Notes: generated by a model from the sequence alone, not told the origin. 64,000 nucleotides of DNA from Halosimplex amylolyticum (GCF_051414035.1 NZ_JBLKNW010000001.1:1302001-1366000); one strand, 5' to 3'; shown: positions 34,422 through 43,800, counted from the first letter of the stretch. A program made the numbers and translations.

Positions 34422-35462
34422 TCAGTCGCGGTTCTCGACACGCTCGCGGGCGGCCGCCACCACGAGGGGGAGCGTGATGGTCGCGTCGGCGTACACCGAC
34501 GCGTTGCGCGCCGCTTTCTCCAGTTTGCCCCACGAGCGCGCCTCGTCCAGCGTCGCGCCCGAGAGTCCGCCGGTCTCGGGAGTGTCCATCGTCAACTGGA
34601 CGGCGTAGTCGTAGGCGTCCGGCGCCACCAGCATCGTCTGGAGCGTGTAGTTCTTCGGCACGCCGCCACCGACGACCATCGCGCCCGCCTCCTCCGCCTC
34701 GAACGCCTGGTCGGTGATCGTCGTCATGTCCGCCAGCGCGTCGAGCGTGAACTCGCTCGTCTGCGAGTACATCCACGCCTGGAGGCCCAGCACGGAATCC
34801 TGCACGGCCGGACAGTAGATCGGTACGTCGTGCTCGTACGCGGCGGCCGCGACGCCCGCGCCCTCTTCGACGTCCTCGCGGTCGTTGACCGCGGCGTTCG
34901 CTCGGCCGAGTTCCTCCGTGAAGCGCTGGATGCTAACGGCGCCGCCTCCGCCGTCTCCACCGCCCTCCTGGCACTCGGCTTCGAGCGTCGGGAACACCTC
35001 GCTGCGGAGGTGGTCCTCGAACAGCGCGAAGTGCTCCTGGGGGAGGTAGACGTTGTAGATGCGGTCGACGCCCTCGTCGCGCAGGCGCTCGTCGTGCTCG
35101 CGCTCGGTCTTGCCTTCCTCGTGGACCTGCCCGTGGTGGTGTTTGCCGCCGATTGCCTCGATCGCGTCGTGGGTGAGGTTCGCGCCGGTCGTGACCAGCG
35201 CGTCGACGTGCCCGTCGCGGATCAGGTCGGCGACGATGCGTCGCATCCCCGTCGGGACCATCGCGCCGGCGAGGCCGAAGAAGTTGGTCACGTCGTCGTC
35301 GAGCATCTCGGCGTAGACGTCGACCGCCTCGTGGAGGGCGCTGGCGCCGATGCCGGCGTTCCCGTACTCCTCGGCGAGTTCGCCGACGGTCATGCCCGCC
35401 CGGGCCTCCGCGTGGCCGATGGGGTCGTGTTCGAACGTCTCGCGTGGCGTCTCGTCGCTCAT
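34422..35462 (-). CDS. dys: Deoxyhypusine synthase
   Basis: The 346-residue protein transfers an aminobutyl-type group to the target lysine of aIF5A. Diagnostic blocks are NFFGLAGAMVPTGMRRIV near residue 59, LVTTGANLTHDAIEAIGG, YCPAVQDSVLG, and the C-terminal SWGKLEKAARNASVYADAT near 308-326, which holds the active-site lysine. In archaea the donor can be agmatine-derived. The target gene (aIF5A) and an agmatinase-type ureohydrolase lie 8 kb away in this window. A GGTTTT run on the minus strand (about 34370-34376) after the stop may act as terminator. Confidence 0.94.
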   Translation of the reverse strand: MSDETPRETFEHDPIGHAEARAGMTVGELAEEYGNAGIGASALHEAVDVYAEMLDDDVTNFFGLAGAMVPTGMRRIVADLIRDGHVDALVTTGANLTHDAIEAIGGKHHHGQVHEEGKTEREHDERLRDEGVDRIYNVYLPQEHFALFEDHLRSEVFPTLEAECQEGGGDGGGGAVSIQRFTEELGRANAAVNDREDVEEGAGVAAAAYEHDVPIYCPAVQDSVLGLQAWMYSQTSEFTLDALADMTTITDQAFEAEEAGAMVVGGGVPKNYTLQTMLVAPDAYDYAVQLTMDTPETGGLSGATLDEARSWGKLEKAARNASVYADATITLPLVVAAARERVENRD

Positions 35463-35572
35463 TGCTCGCCCGTCGGCCGCCCGCGCGCTTCAAGCCCGCG
35501 GTTCGCCCCGAGCGCGGCGGCGGATCCCGTCGACGGGAAACACCGAAATAGCCAGGTACCCTGACAGTGCGC

Positions 35573-37153
35573 ATGGTAACGTCTCGCGCGGATTCCGCGC
35601 TGTCGAAACGCGACCGGGAGCGCCTCTGCAGAGGCGTCACGACCGTCGGCGACAGGGAGTCGGCGTCGGTCAGGACGCCGCTGACCGGCGAGCGGTTCGG
35701 GTCGGTTCCGGCCTGTGCGCCCGAGGACGCGGCCGGTGCGGTCGAGCGAGCGCGGGCCGCCCAGGCAGACTGGGCCGCTCGACCCGTCTCCGAGCGGGCC
35801 GACGTGCTCCGCCGGTTCGCCGACGCGGTGACCGCGAACCGGAGCGACCTGCTCGACGTCGTCCAGCTAGAGACAGGCAAAGCGCGCTTCGACGCGCTCG
35901 AAGAAGTGCTCGACGTCGTCGCCACCGCCGAGTACTACGCCCGACGCGGCCCGGCCCATCTCGAATCAGCGCGCCGCTCCGGCGCGATTCCGGGGCTCAC
36001 GCGAACGGTCGAGCACGCGGAACCCGTCGGCGTCGTCGGTTGTATCTCGCCGTGGAACTACCCGCTCACGCTCGCCGTCTCGGACCTGCTGCCCGCAGTG
36101 CTTGCCGGCAACGGTGCCGTCCTGAAGCCCGCCGAGCAGACGCCGTTTTCCGCGCTCGTCGCGGTCGACCTCCTCGAATCCGCGGGGCTGCCGACCGACC
36201 TCTTCCAGATCGTGACCGGCGACGGCGAGCGACTGGGCGAGCCGCTGATCTCGCGAGTCGACCACCTGCGGTTCACCGGGAGCACCGCGGTCGGTCGCGA
36301 GGTCGCCGCCCTCGCGGGCGAACACCTCGTCGACGCCTCGCTGGAACTCGGCGGGAAGAACGCCGCGCTCGTGCTCGACGACGCCGACGTCGAGACGACC
36401 GTCCGCGGGCTGATCAACGGCTGTTACGCGAACGCCGGCCAGCTCTGCATCGCGACCGAGCGCGTCTACGTCGAGCGGCCGGTGTACGACGAACTCCGCG
36501 AGCTGTTCGTCGACGCGACCGAACGACAGGACCTCGGCCTGGGGTTCGACTACGGCCCCGACGTCGGGTCGCTGATCGGCGCCGAACAGCTGGAAACGGT
36601 CGAATCGCACGTCGATGACGCCCGCGAGCGGGGTGCGACGGTCGAGACGGGGGGCCAGCGGCGTGAAGACGTGGGTCCGTGGGTGTACGAACCGACGGTC
36701 CTCACGGACCTGCCGGCCGAGGCGACGGCCGCGAGCCAGGAGACGTTCGGTCCGGTCGTCTCGATAGTGCCGGTCGACGGCGTCGACGAAGCCGTCGAGC
36801 GGGCCAACGACACCGACTACGGCCTCCACGCGAGCGTCTGGACCGGCGACGCCGACCGCGGCGAGCGCGTCGCCCGTCGGCTCGACACCGGGACCGTCTC
36901 GATAAACGACGGTTACCGGGCGATGTGGCTGTCGACGGACGCACCGATGGGCGGCGTCGGCGACTCGGGGATCGGCCGCCGCCACGGGCGTGAGGGGGTC
37001 CTCGATTACACCGAATCGCAGACCGTGACGACCCAGCGCGGCCACCCGCTGGCGTTCCCGGACGCCGTTCCCGACCGCACCGCCGCAGCGGCCACGACGG
37101 CGGGCGTCCGCGCGCTCCGCTGGCTTCGCGAGCGTTCGCCGCTGGGTGAGTGA
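35573..37153 (+). CDS. NAD(P)-dependent aldehyde dehydrogenase, succinate-semialdehyde type
   Basis: This 526-residue ALDH has the general-base glutamate in LELGGKN near residue 257 and the nucleophile in AGQLCIATERVYV near 291, plus the SPWNYPL and FTGSTAVGRE cofactor-binding blocks. The C-terminus ends in a 40-residue extension (TTAGVRALRWLRERSPLGE) after the usual ALDH end. Succinate-semialdehyde dehydrogenases are the nearest named group, though the substrate is open. 2-oxoglutarate semialdehyde from aldarate breakdown is one candidate. Its TGA overlaps the alternative GTG start of the next gene, so the two are translationally coupled. Confidence 0.88.
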   Translation: MVTSRADSALSKRDRERLCRGVTTVGDRESASVRTPLTGERFGSVPACAPEDAAGAVERARAAQADWAARPVSERADVLRRFADAVTANRSDLLDVVQLETGKARFDALEEVLDVVATAEYYARRGPAHLESARRSGAIPGLTRTVEHAEPVGVVGCISPWNYPLTLAVSDLLPAVLAGNGAVLKPAEQTPFSALVAVDLLESAGLPTDLFQIVTGDGERLGEPLISRVDHLRFTGSTAVGREVAALAGEHLVDASLELGGKNAALVLDDADVETTVRGLINGCYANAGQLCIATERVYVERPVYDELRELFVDATERQDLGLGFDYGPDVGSLIGAEQLETVESHVDDARERGATVETGGQRREDVGPWVYEPTVLTDLPAEATAASQETFGPVVSIVPVDGVDEAVERANDTDYGLHASVWTGDADRGERVARRLDTGTVSINDGYRAMWLSTDAPMGGVGDSGIGRRHGREGVLDYTESQTVTTQRGHPLAFPDAVPDRTAAAATTAGVRALRWLRERSPLGE

Positions 37154-37155
37154 CG

Positions 37156-38232
37156 ATGCAGTTGCTCACCGGGTTCCCGGGATTCCTCGGGTCGGCGCTG
37201 CTGTCGCGATTGCTCGCGCGCACGGACGAGCGCCTCGTCTGTCTCGTCCAGCCCCACTACCGGGAGCGAGCGGAAGAGCGGGCCGCGACGCTGACCGACG
37301 AGGCCGGGGTCGACCGCGATCGGGTTCGGCTCGTCGAGGGCGACATCACCGACCCCCGACTCGCGGTCGACGACTACGACGCGCTCCGGCGAGACGCGCG
37401 CGTCGTCTATCACCTCGCGGCGGTGTACGACCTCGGCGTCGCGCGACCGCTGGCCGACCGGGTGAACGTCGACGGCACCCGGAACGTGCTCGACTTCGCG
37501 GTCGGTGCGGACGTCGACCGGTTCCACTACGTCAGCACGTGTTACGTCAGCGGCCGGTACGGAGGGACCTTCACGCACGAAGACCTCGACGTCGGCCAGT
37601 CGTTCCACAACCACTACGAGGCAACCAAGTTCGAAGCGGAGCGGCTCGTCCGGGGCCGGATGAGGGAGGGGTTCCCGGCGACGGTGTACCGGCCGGCGAT
37701 CGCGGTGGGGGACAGCCAGACGGGGGAGACCCAGAAGTTCGACGGGCCGTACTACCTGCTCAAGCTGATGCTCCGGCAGTGGCCCGTCGCCGCAGTCCCG
37801 CTTCCGCTCCGGCCGTCCGCGACCCGGTTGAACGTCGTCCCCCGTGACTTCGTCGTCGACGCGATGGCCGCGATATCGGCGCGCGACGACTCTGTCGGCG
37901 AGGTCTATCAGCTCTGTAACCCGCATCCACCGACGATCCGGCGTCTCGTGCGAGTACTGGGGCGAGCCGCCGGACGATGGGTCCTCCCCGTCAGGGGGAC
38001 GACCGGGCTCGCGCGGGTCGCGACCGAGCGCATCCCGGGAGTCGCCAACGAACTGGGGATCGAACCCGCCGCGCTCCCGTACCTCTCCCAGCCGACGACG
38101 TACACGGACGCGAACACTCGGGCCGCCCTCGCCGACACTGACGTGCGGTGTCCGCTGTTCTCGTCCTACGCGGACGTCCTCGTCGCGTACGCTCGCGAGC
38201 ACCTCGACGAGGGCGCGGGGGCGATGACCTGA
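37156..38232 (+). CDS. Extended SDR, NAD-binding-4/thioester-reductase-like
   Basis: The 358-residue protein has an N-terminal Rossmann motif TGFPGFLG at residues 5-12, a DARVVYHLAAVYDLG segment, the YVSTCYVSG strand and the catalytic YEATK near 157-161. The Male-sterility/NAD_binding_4 group it resembles reduces fatty acyl thioesters or acts on modified lipids. Its position directly after an aldehyde dehydrogenase suggests a shared aldehyde or alcohol substrate. The ATG at 37156 is used; a GTG six bases upstream would overlap the previous stop. Confidence 0.82.
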   Translation: MQLLTGFPGFLGSALLSRLLARTDERLVCLVQPHYRERAEERAATLTDEAGVDRDRVRLVEGDITDPRLAVDDYDALRRDARVVYHLAAVYDLGVARPLADRVNVDGTRNVLDFAVGADVDRFHYVSTCYVSGRYGGTFTHEDLDVGQSFHNHYEATKFEAERLVRGRMREGFPATVYRPAIAVGDSQTGETQKFDGPYYLLKLMLRQWPVAAVPLPLRPSATRLNVVPRDFVVDAMAAISARDDSVGEVYQLCNPHPPTIRRLVRVLGRAAGRWVLPVRGTTGLARVATERIPGVANELGIEPAALPYLSQPTTYTDANTRAALADTDVRCPLFSSYADVLVAYAREHLDEGAGAMT

Positions 38233-38288
38233 GGAGACGACTGTGCGATGACCTGAGCGGACGGCGGGGCGATCCGTGAGAATACTCG

Positions 38289-38864
38289 TTACTCCACCGC
38301 GAGCGCCGCCTGACAGCACGACGACCGGTACTCCTCGGCCCGGCGGACGAGCTTGCAGTCCTTGTACCGCCGGGCGACGAGCGCGTCGCACTCCGCGCAG
38401 CGGAGGACGTACTTCGGGTCCGAGAACGTCTCGCAGTGGACCTCGGTGTCGAGCTCGCGGGCGCGGGCTTTGAACGCGGATCCGTGGTCGGTGGTGCCAC
38501 AGTGCTGGTACTGTTCGAGATGGACGAGTTCGTGGCGGAGCGTCGACTCCCACTGCTCGCGGTCGAAGGCGTCGAAGGCGTCCCAGGTCAGCGACAGCGT
38601 CGCCGGGAACGGGCGCCCGTCGGCCCGGCGACCACCCGCCGCGGTCGTCGACTCCCAGTCGATGGGCGTGCCGACCTCGGCCTCGGGGATCTTCGGTCGC
38701 TTGAGCGCGGCCGCCCGGCGCTTGGCTCGCGTCGAGACTTCCCACTCGACGAGGTCGAAGCGGACGTCGACCAGCCACTCGCGGCGGACGTCCTTGCAGT
38801 AGTCGCGCGACCACCCCACGAGGTCCTCGTGGGTCGCGATCTCGTCGTACGCCGGCGCCGTCAC
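38289..38864 (-). CDS. SprT-like zinc metalloprotease
   Basis: This 191-residue protein has the metalloprotease motif HELVHLEQYQH near residues 110-120, followed by a third histidine in TDHGSAF, and a C-terminal zinc ribbon (LRCAECD and SSCCQA). The SprT/Spartan domain in eukaryotes cuts proteins crosslinked to DNA; archaeal members are likely to do similar repair, which is inference. No ATG precedes the domain without crossing an unlikely extension, so the GTG at 38864 is chosen. Confidence 0.85.
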   Translation of the reverse strand: MTAPAYDEIATHEDLVGWSRDYCKDVRREWLVDVRFDLVEWEVSTRAKRRAAALKRPKIPEAEVGTPIDWESTTAAGGRRADGRPFPATLSLTWDAFDAFDREQWESTLRHELVHLEQYQHCGTTDHGSAFKARARELDTEVHCETFSDPKYVLRCAECDALVARRYKDCKLVRRAEEYRSSCCQAALAVE

Positions 38865-38947
38865 GATACCCTCGACAAGAACGTGCGGTCTCTTGAATCG
38901 CTCGCTCGCGGAGGGCGGCGCCGGTCCTCCCCCCGGCGGCGCCGCTC

Positions 38948-40135
38948 TCAGTTCGTCGTCGTGATCTCGACCACGTCGCGGTGGTCGAGTTGCGTGTCCG
39001 CGCCGACCTGCCGGCCCGAACGGACGTCCATCGCGTGCAGGAACCCCTCGCCGATGTCCGTGTGCAGGAAGTACGCGAAGTCCTCGGCGGTCGAGCCGTC
39101 CGGCAGGACGAAACAGTCCTGGAGGAAGGTGCCGTCCTCCTGGGGTTTCTCCGCGCCGGGGAACACGGCGATGGCGTCGAGCACGTCGAAGAGCGCGGTC
39201 TCCAGGGCGCGCTGGACGCCCGTCCCCTCGTACTCGGTGACGAACTCGCGGATGGATTCGAGGCCCGCTTCCTGATCCGCGCTCACGTCGCCGACGATCT
39301 CGAACTCGGCGTCGCCGGGTCGGTAGTCGACGACGCCCTGCTCGTCGGCGGACTTGAGCGCCTTCTCCGCGTGGGCCGAGACCGGGACGAAGGTGAGGTG
39401 GTCGTACGCCTCCTCTTCGGTGATCTCGGCGAAGTTCTCCTGGGCAGCGGGCTTGTCCATCTTGTTCGCGGCGACGACCATGGGCTTCGTCCGCAGGCGG
39501 ATCTCGCGGGCGAGCGCTTCCCTGTCGGTATCCGTCCACTCGTCGGGGTCGAGTTCGAGCCCCCGGGAGAGGATGACCTGTTTCATCTCGTCCTCGCCGA
39601 TGCCGAATGCGCTCATCTGCTCGGCCAGGTCGACCTCGACGTCGCGCTCCTCGCCGTGGTAGCCCGAGCGGTAGCGTTCGATACCCTTCTCCAGGATGTC
39701 GAGGTACCACATGTCGAGCTCTTCTTCCAGGAAGTCGATGTCCTCGCGGGGGTCGTGGTCCTCGGTCGCCTCGCCCTCGATGTCGGTCTCGCCGGAGAAG
39801 TCGACGACGTGGACGAGCACGTCCGTCTCGTTGAGGTCCGAGAGGAACTGGTTGCCCAGACCGCGCCCCTCGTGTGCGCCGGGGACGAGCCCGGCCACGT
39901 CGACCAGTTTCGTCGGGACGAAGCGGACGCCCTCCTCGCAGTAGCCCGTGTTCGGCGTGCACGAGTGGTCGAACTCCGGCGCGGCGCAGTCGACGCGGAC
40001 GTACGCCTCGCCGACGCTCGGGTCGATGGTCGTGAACGGGTAGGCCCCCTCGGGCACGTCGTTCATCGTCGCGGCGTTGAACAGCGTCGACTTGCCCACG
40101 GAGGGCTTGCCGACGAGTCCGATGCGGTAACTCAT
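38948..40135 (-). CDS. ychF: Redox-regulated P-loop NTPase YchF
   Basis: The 395-residue protein belongs to the Obg-related YchF/OLA1 group: G1 GKPSVGKSTLFNA near residue 9, the G2 segment YPFTTIDPSVGEAYV, G3 DVAGLVPGAHEGRGLGNQFL near 78 and the atypical G4 NKMD near 225. It ends with a TGS-like domain (FVLPDGSTAEDFAYFLHTDIGEGFLHAM). Members bind ATP or GTP and associate with ribosomes. A minus-strand TATA-like CTTTA at about 40161-40167 lies near the usual spacing from the ATG. Confidence 0.93.
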   Translation of the reverse strand: MSYRIGLVGKPSVGKSTLFNAATMNDVPEGAYPFTTIDPSVGEAYVRVDCAAPEFDHSCTPNTGYCEEGVRFVPTKLVDVAGLVPGAHEGRGLGNQFLSDLNETDVLVHVVDFSGETDIEGEATEDHDPREDIDFLEEELDMWYLDILEKGIERYRSGYHGEERDVEVDLAEQMSAFGIGEDEMKQVILSRGLELDPDEWTDTDREALAREIRLRTKPMVVAANKMDKPAAQENFAEITEEEAYDHLTFVPVSAHAEKALKSADEQGVVDYRPGDAEFEIVGDVSADQEAGLESIREFVTEYEGTGVQRALETALFDVLDAIAVFPGAEKPQEDGTFLQDCFVLPDGSTAEDFAYFLHTDIGEGFLHAMDVRSGRQVGADTQLDHRDVVEITTTN

Positions 40136-40330
40136 TGCCCCCAGTATCCGGACGCGCGGCTAAAGCGTTTCCAATCGGATACGTCGGATCGGCCGTTTCC
40201 GGCACGCTCGAACGCCGTGATACGGGTTCCCAAGCGAATCGTCGGATGCGAAACAGTGTCAACCGGGCGGTCCGCGGGACGGGGGACGGTCGGAGAAACC
40301 GTTAACCCGATATCGGTCGATCGGGCTGCC

Positions 40331-40654
40331 ATGCCCGAGAGCCCGTTCGACGTGACGATCCAGGTCGCCGAAGTCGCCCGCGCCGAGCCGTTCCCCGAGG
40401 CGAACAAACCCGAGATGGTCAAACTCTGGCTCGACCTGAGCGAGGAGACGCGACAATCCGCCGCCCAGCTCGGGTACCACCACGACGCGGACGAACTCGA
40501 AGGTCGACAGGTACTGGCCGCGACGGACCTCGGCACGGTCCGCATCGCGGGGTTCGAATCGGAAGCGCTCACGGTCGGCGTTCCCGGCGACGACGGCAAT
40601 CCGGTCCTCGTCACGCCGGACGAGGAGGTCCCGCTCGGCGGCGAACTGTACTGA
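40331..40654 (+). CDS. CsaA-like tRNA-binding domain protein
   Basis: This 107-residue OB-fold protein follows the CsaA pattern: RVxEVxxAEPFPEANKPEMVKLWLDL, a SAAQLGYH strand, ELEGRQVLAATDLGTVRIAGFESEALTVG, and the C-terminal LVTPDEEVPLGGEL. CsaA is a dimeric tRNA-binding protein related to the C-terminal domains of MetRS and Arc1p and has been linked to chaperone activity. It acts in the cytoplasm. The start is the first ATG of the frame with good composition. Confidence 0.87.
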   Translation: MPESPFDVTIQVAEVARAEPFPEANKPEMVKLWLDLSEETRQSAAQLGYHHDADELEGRQVLAATDLGTVRIAGFESEALTVGVPGDDGNPVLVTPDEEVPLGGELY

Positions 40655-40665
40655 CGGCGCTGCCG

Positions 40666-41433
40666 TTACAGCCCGGTCGGGTGGTCGACGTAGGTGGTCT
40701 CCAGCCCCCACTCCTCGGCGAGTTCCTGCAGCGACCGGACGCCGAAGGTCTCCGTGGCGTAGTGGCCCGCGAGGTAGACGTTGAGGCCTGTCTCGCGTGC
40801 CTCGTGATAGACGCGGTGTTTCCCTTCGCCGACGACGAACGCGTCCGCGTCGGCGGCTGCGGCCTCGTCGAGCCAGTCCGCGCCGGCGCCGGTCACGACG
40901 GCCACGTCCTCGACCGTTTCGGGGCCGAAGTCGAGCACGGGAACGGGACGACCACCGGTGTCCAGTTCGCGCATCAGCGTCTCGGCGAGGTCTCCCCGCT
41001 CGACGGGCGTCTCGAGTCGCCCACGCTGGCCGATCCTGACGGGGCCGAGTTCGCCGAACGGCTTCCTGTCGACGAGACCCAGCGTGTCCGCGACGCCGGC
41101 GGCGTTCCCGAGTTCCGGGTGCCCGTCGAGAGGCAAGTGAGCGGCGTAGAGCGCGATGTCGTTGTCGATCAGGGCCGCGATGCGGCCGTACTCCGTGCCG
41201 GTCACCCGCTCGATGCCGCCCCAGGAGACGCCGTGGTGGACGACGAGTACGTCCGCGCCGCGGTCGGCGGCGGCCTCGATCGTCGCCTCGACGGCGTCGA
41301 CCGCGAACGCGACGGTCTCGACCGGTTTCTCGTCGGGGCCGACCTGCAGGCCGTTGGGACTGGTGTCCACGTCGGCGTAGTCGTCGAGCGCCAATCGGTC
41401 GCCGTACCGCTCGCACAGCGTCGAGAGGTCCAT
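40666..41433 (-). CDS. Nif3-like dinuclear metal-centre protein
   Basis: The 255-residue protein has the conserved metal ligands of the Nif3/YbgI (GTP cyclohydrolase I type 2-like) family: VVHHGVSW near residue 65, AAHLPLD near 97 and AGHYATE near 222. The family forms hexameric toroids with two metals per subunit, and its biological reaction is still unclear. It converges with the CsaA-like gene, with 11 bp between the stops. Confidence 0.92.
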   Translation of the reverse strand: MDLSTLCERYGDRLALDDYADVDTSPNGLQVGPDEKPVETVAFAVDAVEATIEAAADRGADVLVVHHGVSWGGIERVTGTEYGRIAALIDNDIALYAAHLPLDGHPELGNAAGVADTLGLVDRKPFGELGPVRIGQRGRLETPVERGDLAETLMRELDTGGRPVPVLDFGPETVEDVAVVTGAGADWLDEAAAADADAFVVGEGKHRVYHEARETGLNVYLAGHYATETFGVRSLQELAEEWGLETTYVDHPTGL

Positions 41434-41515
41434 GGCTCGCGGTTCGCCGGACGGGACCGTAGTGGTTGCGGCTGCTCTCGGCGAGTGGGAACCGGGGGGC
41501 TGCCGGGTCGGCGAA

Positions 41516-42496
41516 CTAGGCGTCGCCGCCGTACAGCTGGCCGCTCTCCTCGCGGAGCAGGCCGTGCTCGACGGCGAGGTCGATCACCTTGTCGCAGTCG
41601 TCGCGGGAGACCTGGTAGGCGTTGGCCGCGACGGTGACGAACTCGTCCCTGTCGACGGGGAACTCCCTGTTCTCCAGCAGGCGCATCACCTTCGTGTTCT
41701 CCAGGCGCGTCAGCGACACGTCGCGTTGTCGGCCGCTCGCATCGCCGTCGGTCGAACCGCTCCCGTCGTCGTCCGACGACGCCGACCCGCTGTCGGCGGC
41801 GGATCCCGACGCGCCGTCGGCCCCGGACTGTGTGTTCGACGAATCACCACCTCCGCTCGCGGACGCGCCCGTGCCGTCGTCCGCGAACGCGTCGCCGGTG
41901 AGCGATCCCGCGTCCGACTCGTCGTCATCGTCGCCGTCGGAGAAGGCGCCGCCGGTGAGCGACCCGGTGTCGACGGGGCCCTCGTCCTCGCGACGGAAGC
42001 CCGCACCGCGCGAGTTCGTGTACTTCGGCTTCTTCGAGGGGTCCTCCGAGTCGTCGTTCGAGTCGTCGCCCGAGTCGGCACCGGCGCCCTCGGCCGTCGA
42101 TCCGGAGTCGTCGTCGGTCGCGTCGCGATCGTCACCGAACTGCATCTCGGACGCGTCCGCAGCGTCCGCCGGGTCGTCGTCGGCGTCGTCGCCGACCGGC
42201 GTCAGGATGTCCTCGTCGTCGCCGAGCGTCGACTCGAGCTCGTCACCGGACGCTTCGGCTCCCGTGGACTGGGAGGCGGTCCCGCCGGATCGGTCGTCGG
42301 CCGCGACCTCACCGGCCTCGACGGCGTCGAGGACGGTCCCGAGGACGGCGTCGAGTTTTCGCTTGCAGGTGACACAGAGGACGACGGTCTGCTGGGAGTC
42401 GGTGCTGGGGTGGAGCGACGAGGGGACCACGGGGCGCTCTTCGAGCGTGGCGTCGAGGGCCGCGCCACAGAAGTAACACGACGAGAGTCGGTCCAT
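41516..42496 (-). CDS. Zinc-finger, acidic disordered and winged-helix protein (unknown)
   Basis: This 326-residue protein has three zones. The N-terminal 50 residues carry a treble-clef-like pair CYFCG and CVTCK. Residues from about 60 to 245 are a very acidic, Ser/Gly/Asp-rich, probably disordered region that contains two short repeats (GSLTGGAFSDG and GSLTGDAFADD). The C-terminal 80 residues (LENTKVMRLLENREFPVDRDEFVTVAANAYQVSRDDCDKVIDLAVEHGLL) look like a winged helix. I cannot name the family. A nucleic-acid-binding role is plausible from the two ends. Confidence 0.78.
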   Translation of the reverse strand: MDRLSSCYFCGAALDATLEERPVVPSSLHPSTDSQQTVVLCVTCKRKLDAVLGTVLDAVEAGEVAADDRSGGTASQSTGAEASGDELESTLGDDEDILTPVGDDADDDPADAADASEMQFGDDRDATDDDSGSTAEGAGADSGDDSNDDSEDPSKKPKYTNSRGAGFRREDEGPVDTGSLTGGAFSDGDDDDESDAGSLTGDAFADDGTGASASGGGDSSNTQSGADGASGSAADSGSASSDDDGSGSTDGDASGRQRDVSLTRLENTKVMRLLENREFPVDRDEFVTVAANAYQVSRDDCDKVIDLAVEHGLLREESGQLYGGDA

Positions 42497-42594
42497 GTCT
42501 GCACCCTACACCCCGGCGGACGTAAAACGGTCGGTGCCGGCCGCCCCGACTCGCACCCGACCGCCGATTCCGCCATGACCTGTCGCGGCCTCGG

Positions 42595-43401
42595 CTATCG
42601 ATCCGACGCGTGCGCGTAGACGAACGCCCGGAGCAGTTTCGCCGCGAGCACTGCCGACTGGCCGTCGTCGCGGTCGTTCACTTCGACCACGTCGAACCCG
42701 TCGACCGCGGGCGCAAGTTCTCGGACGATCCGGCGCCCCTCGCGCGGCGCGAGGCCGAACGGTTCCATCGTCCCGGTCCCGGGCGCGTAGCCGGGATCGA
42801 ACCCGTCGATATCGACGCTCAGATACGCCGATTCGTCGTCCGCGAGGTCAGGCCGCCAGTCGCTCACGTCGGCGGGCGGGACGACGGTCACGTCCGACTC
42901 GTTCGCACGGTCCCACTCGGCCTCGCTTCCGGTGCGGGCGCCGAGGATCACGGCCCGGTCGGCGACGTCGAGGGCGTGGCGAGTCACCGTCGCGTGACTG
43001 AGCGGGTCGCCCGCGTACGAGTCCCGGAGGTCCAGGTGGGCGTCGACGCAGACGAACACGTCGGGCTCGACCGCGCGGACGCCGGCGACGGTCACCGTGT
43101 GTTCCCCGCCGACGACCAGTGGGACCGCGCCCTCCTCGCGGAAGTCCGAGAGCGCGCCGCGGAGGAAGGTGAGGTACTCGTCGACGTCGGCGGTGGGGCC
43201 GACGTCGCCGTGGTCGTAGACCGAGAGCGAAGAGAACCGCTGTTCGGTGTGGTGGTCGTAGTCGTCGAAGTGTTCCGCGAAGTGGCGGACGCGGCGGGGG
43301 CCGAAGCGGGCGCCGGGCTCGAACGACGTCGATGCGTCGAGCGGCGCGCCGACGAGCGCGTAGTCGGCGTCCTCGCGCCGGGCGTCCGCGCCGGGGAACA
43401 T
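42595..43401 (-). CDS. speB: Agmatinase-family ureohydrolase
   Basis: The 268-residue protein has the dimanganese ligands of the arginase/agmatinase fold: GGEHT near residue 98, DAHLDLRD near 117 and SVDIDGFDPGYAPGTG near 198. The enzyme releases urea from a guanidino substrate. It starts one base after the aIF5A stop on the same strand, so the genes form an operon. In archaea that build hypusine from agmatine, a ureohydrolase is needed to convert the agmatine-derived side chain, and this gene is the obvious candidate (known idea; here inferred from linkage). Confidence 0.92.
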   Translation of the reverse strand: MFPGADARREDADYALVGAPLDASTSFEPGARFGPRRVRHFAEHFDDYDHHTEQRFSSLSVYDHGDVGPTADVDEYLTFLRGALSDFREEGAVPLVVGGEHTVTVAGVRAVEPDVFVCVDAHLDLRDSYAGDPLSHATVTRHALDVADRAVILGARTGSEAEWDRANESDVTVVPPADVSDWRPDLADDESAYLSVDIDGFDPGYAPGTGTMEPFGLAPREGRRIVRELAPAVDGFDVVEVNDRDDGQSAVLAAKLLRAFVYAHASDR

Positions 43402-43402
43402 C

Positions 43403-43777
43403 CTAGACGATCTTGCGCTGCTCTTCCATCTCGAGGTACTCGATCTCGTCGTCGGGCTCCATCGAGACGCCGTCCGGGAGTGCGAGCGTGAACGTGTCGA
43501 AGGTCTCCAGGTCCATGACCTGGGCCTCGTCGCCGGAGGTCGAGACGACCTGGCCCTGCTTGCGGTTGATGATCGGGACGCGGATCTTCGCGTCGACCGG
43601 CTGGGAGAGGCTGCGCTTCTTGCCGTCGAAGACGCCCTCGGCCTCGACGCGGGCCTTCGCGCTGCCGTGTTTGCCGGGTTTCGCCGTGCTGTAGGCGTTG
43701 ATCTTGCAGGGAGCGTCGTCAATCATGACGTAGCTTCCTTCGTCCAGATCGCGAACCTCGACCTGCTTCGTTGCCAT
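43403..43777 (-). CDS. eif5a: Translation initiation factor aIF5A
   Basis: This 124-residue protein has the N-terminal SH3-like domain with the hypusine site KPGKHGSAK, where Lys36 is the modified residue, and a C-terminal OB domain (EAQVMDLETFDTFTLALPDG). It promotes peptide-bond formation at difficult sequences such as polyproline. A TATA box GTTTATAC on the minus strand at 43801-43808 gives a leaderless start at 43777. It is co-transcribed with the ureohydrolase gene. Confidence 0.96.
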   Translation of the reverse strand: MATKQVEVRDLDEGSYVMIDDAPCKINAYSTAKPGKHGSAKARVEAEGVFDGKKRSLSQPVDAKIRVPIINRKQGQVVSTSGDEAQVMDLETFDTFTLALPDGVSMEPDDEIEYLEMEEQRKIV

Positions 43778-43800
43778 ACCGCGCCGTAAACGAGCGACCG

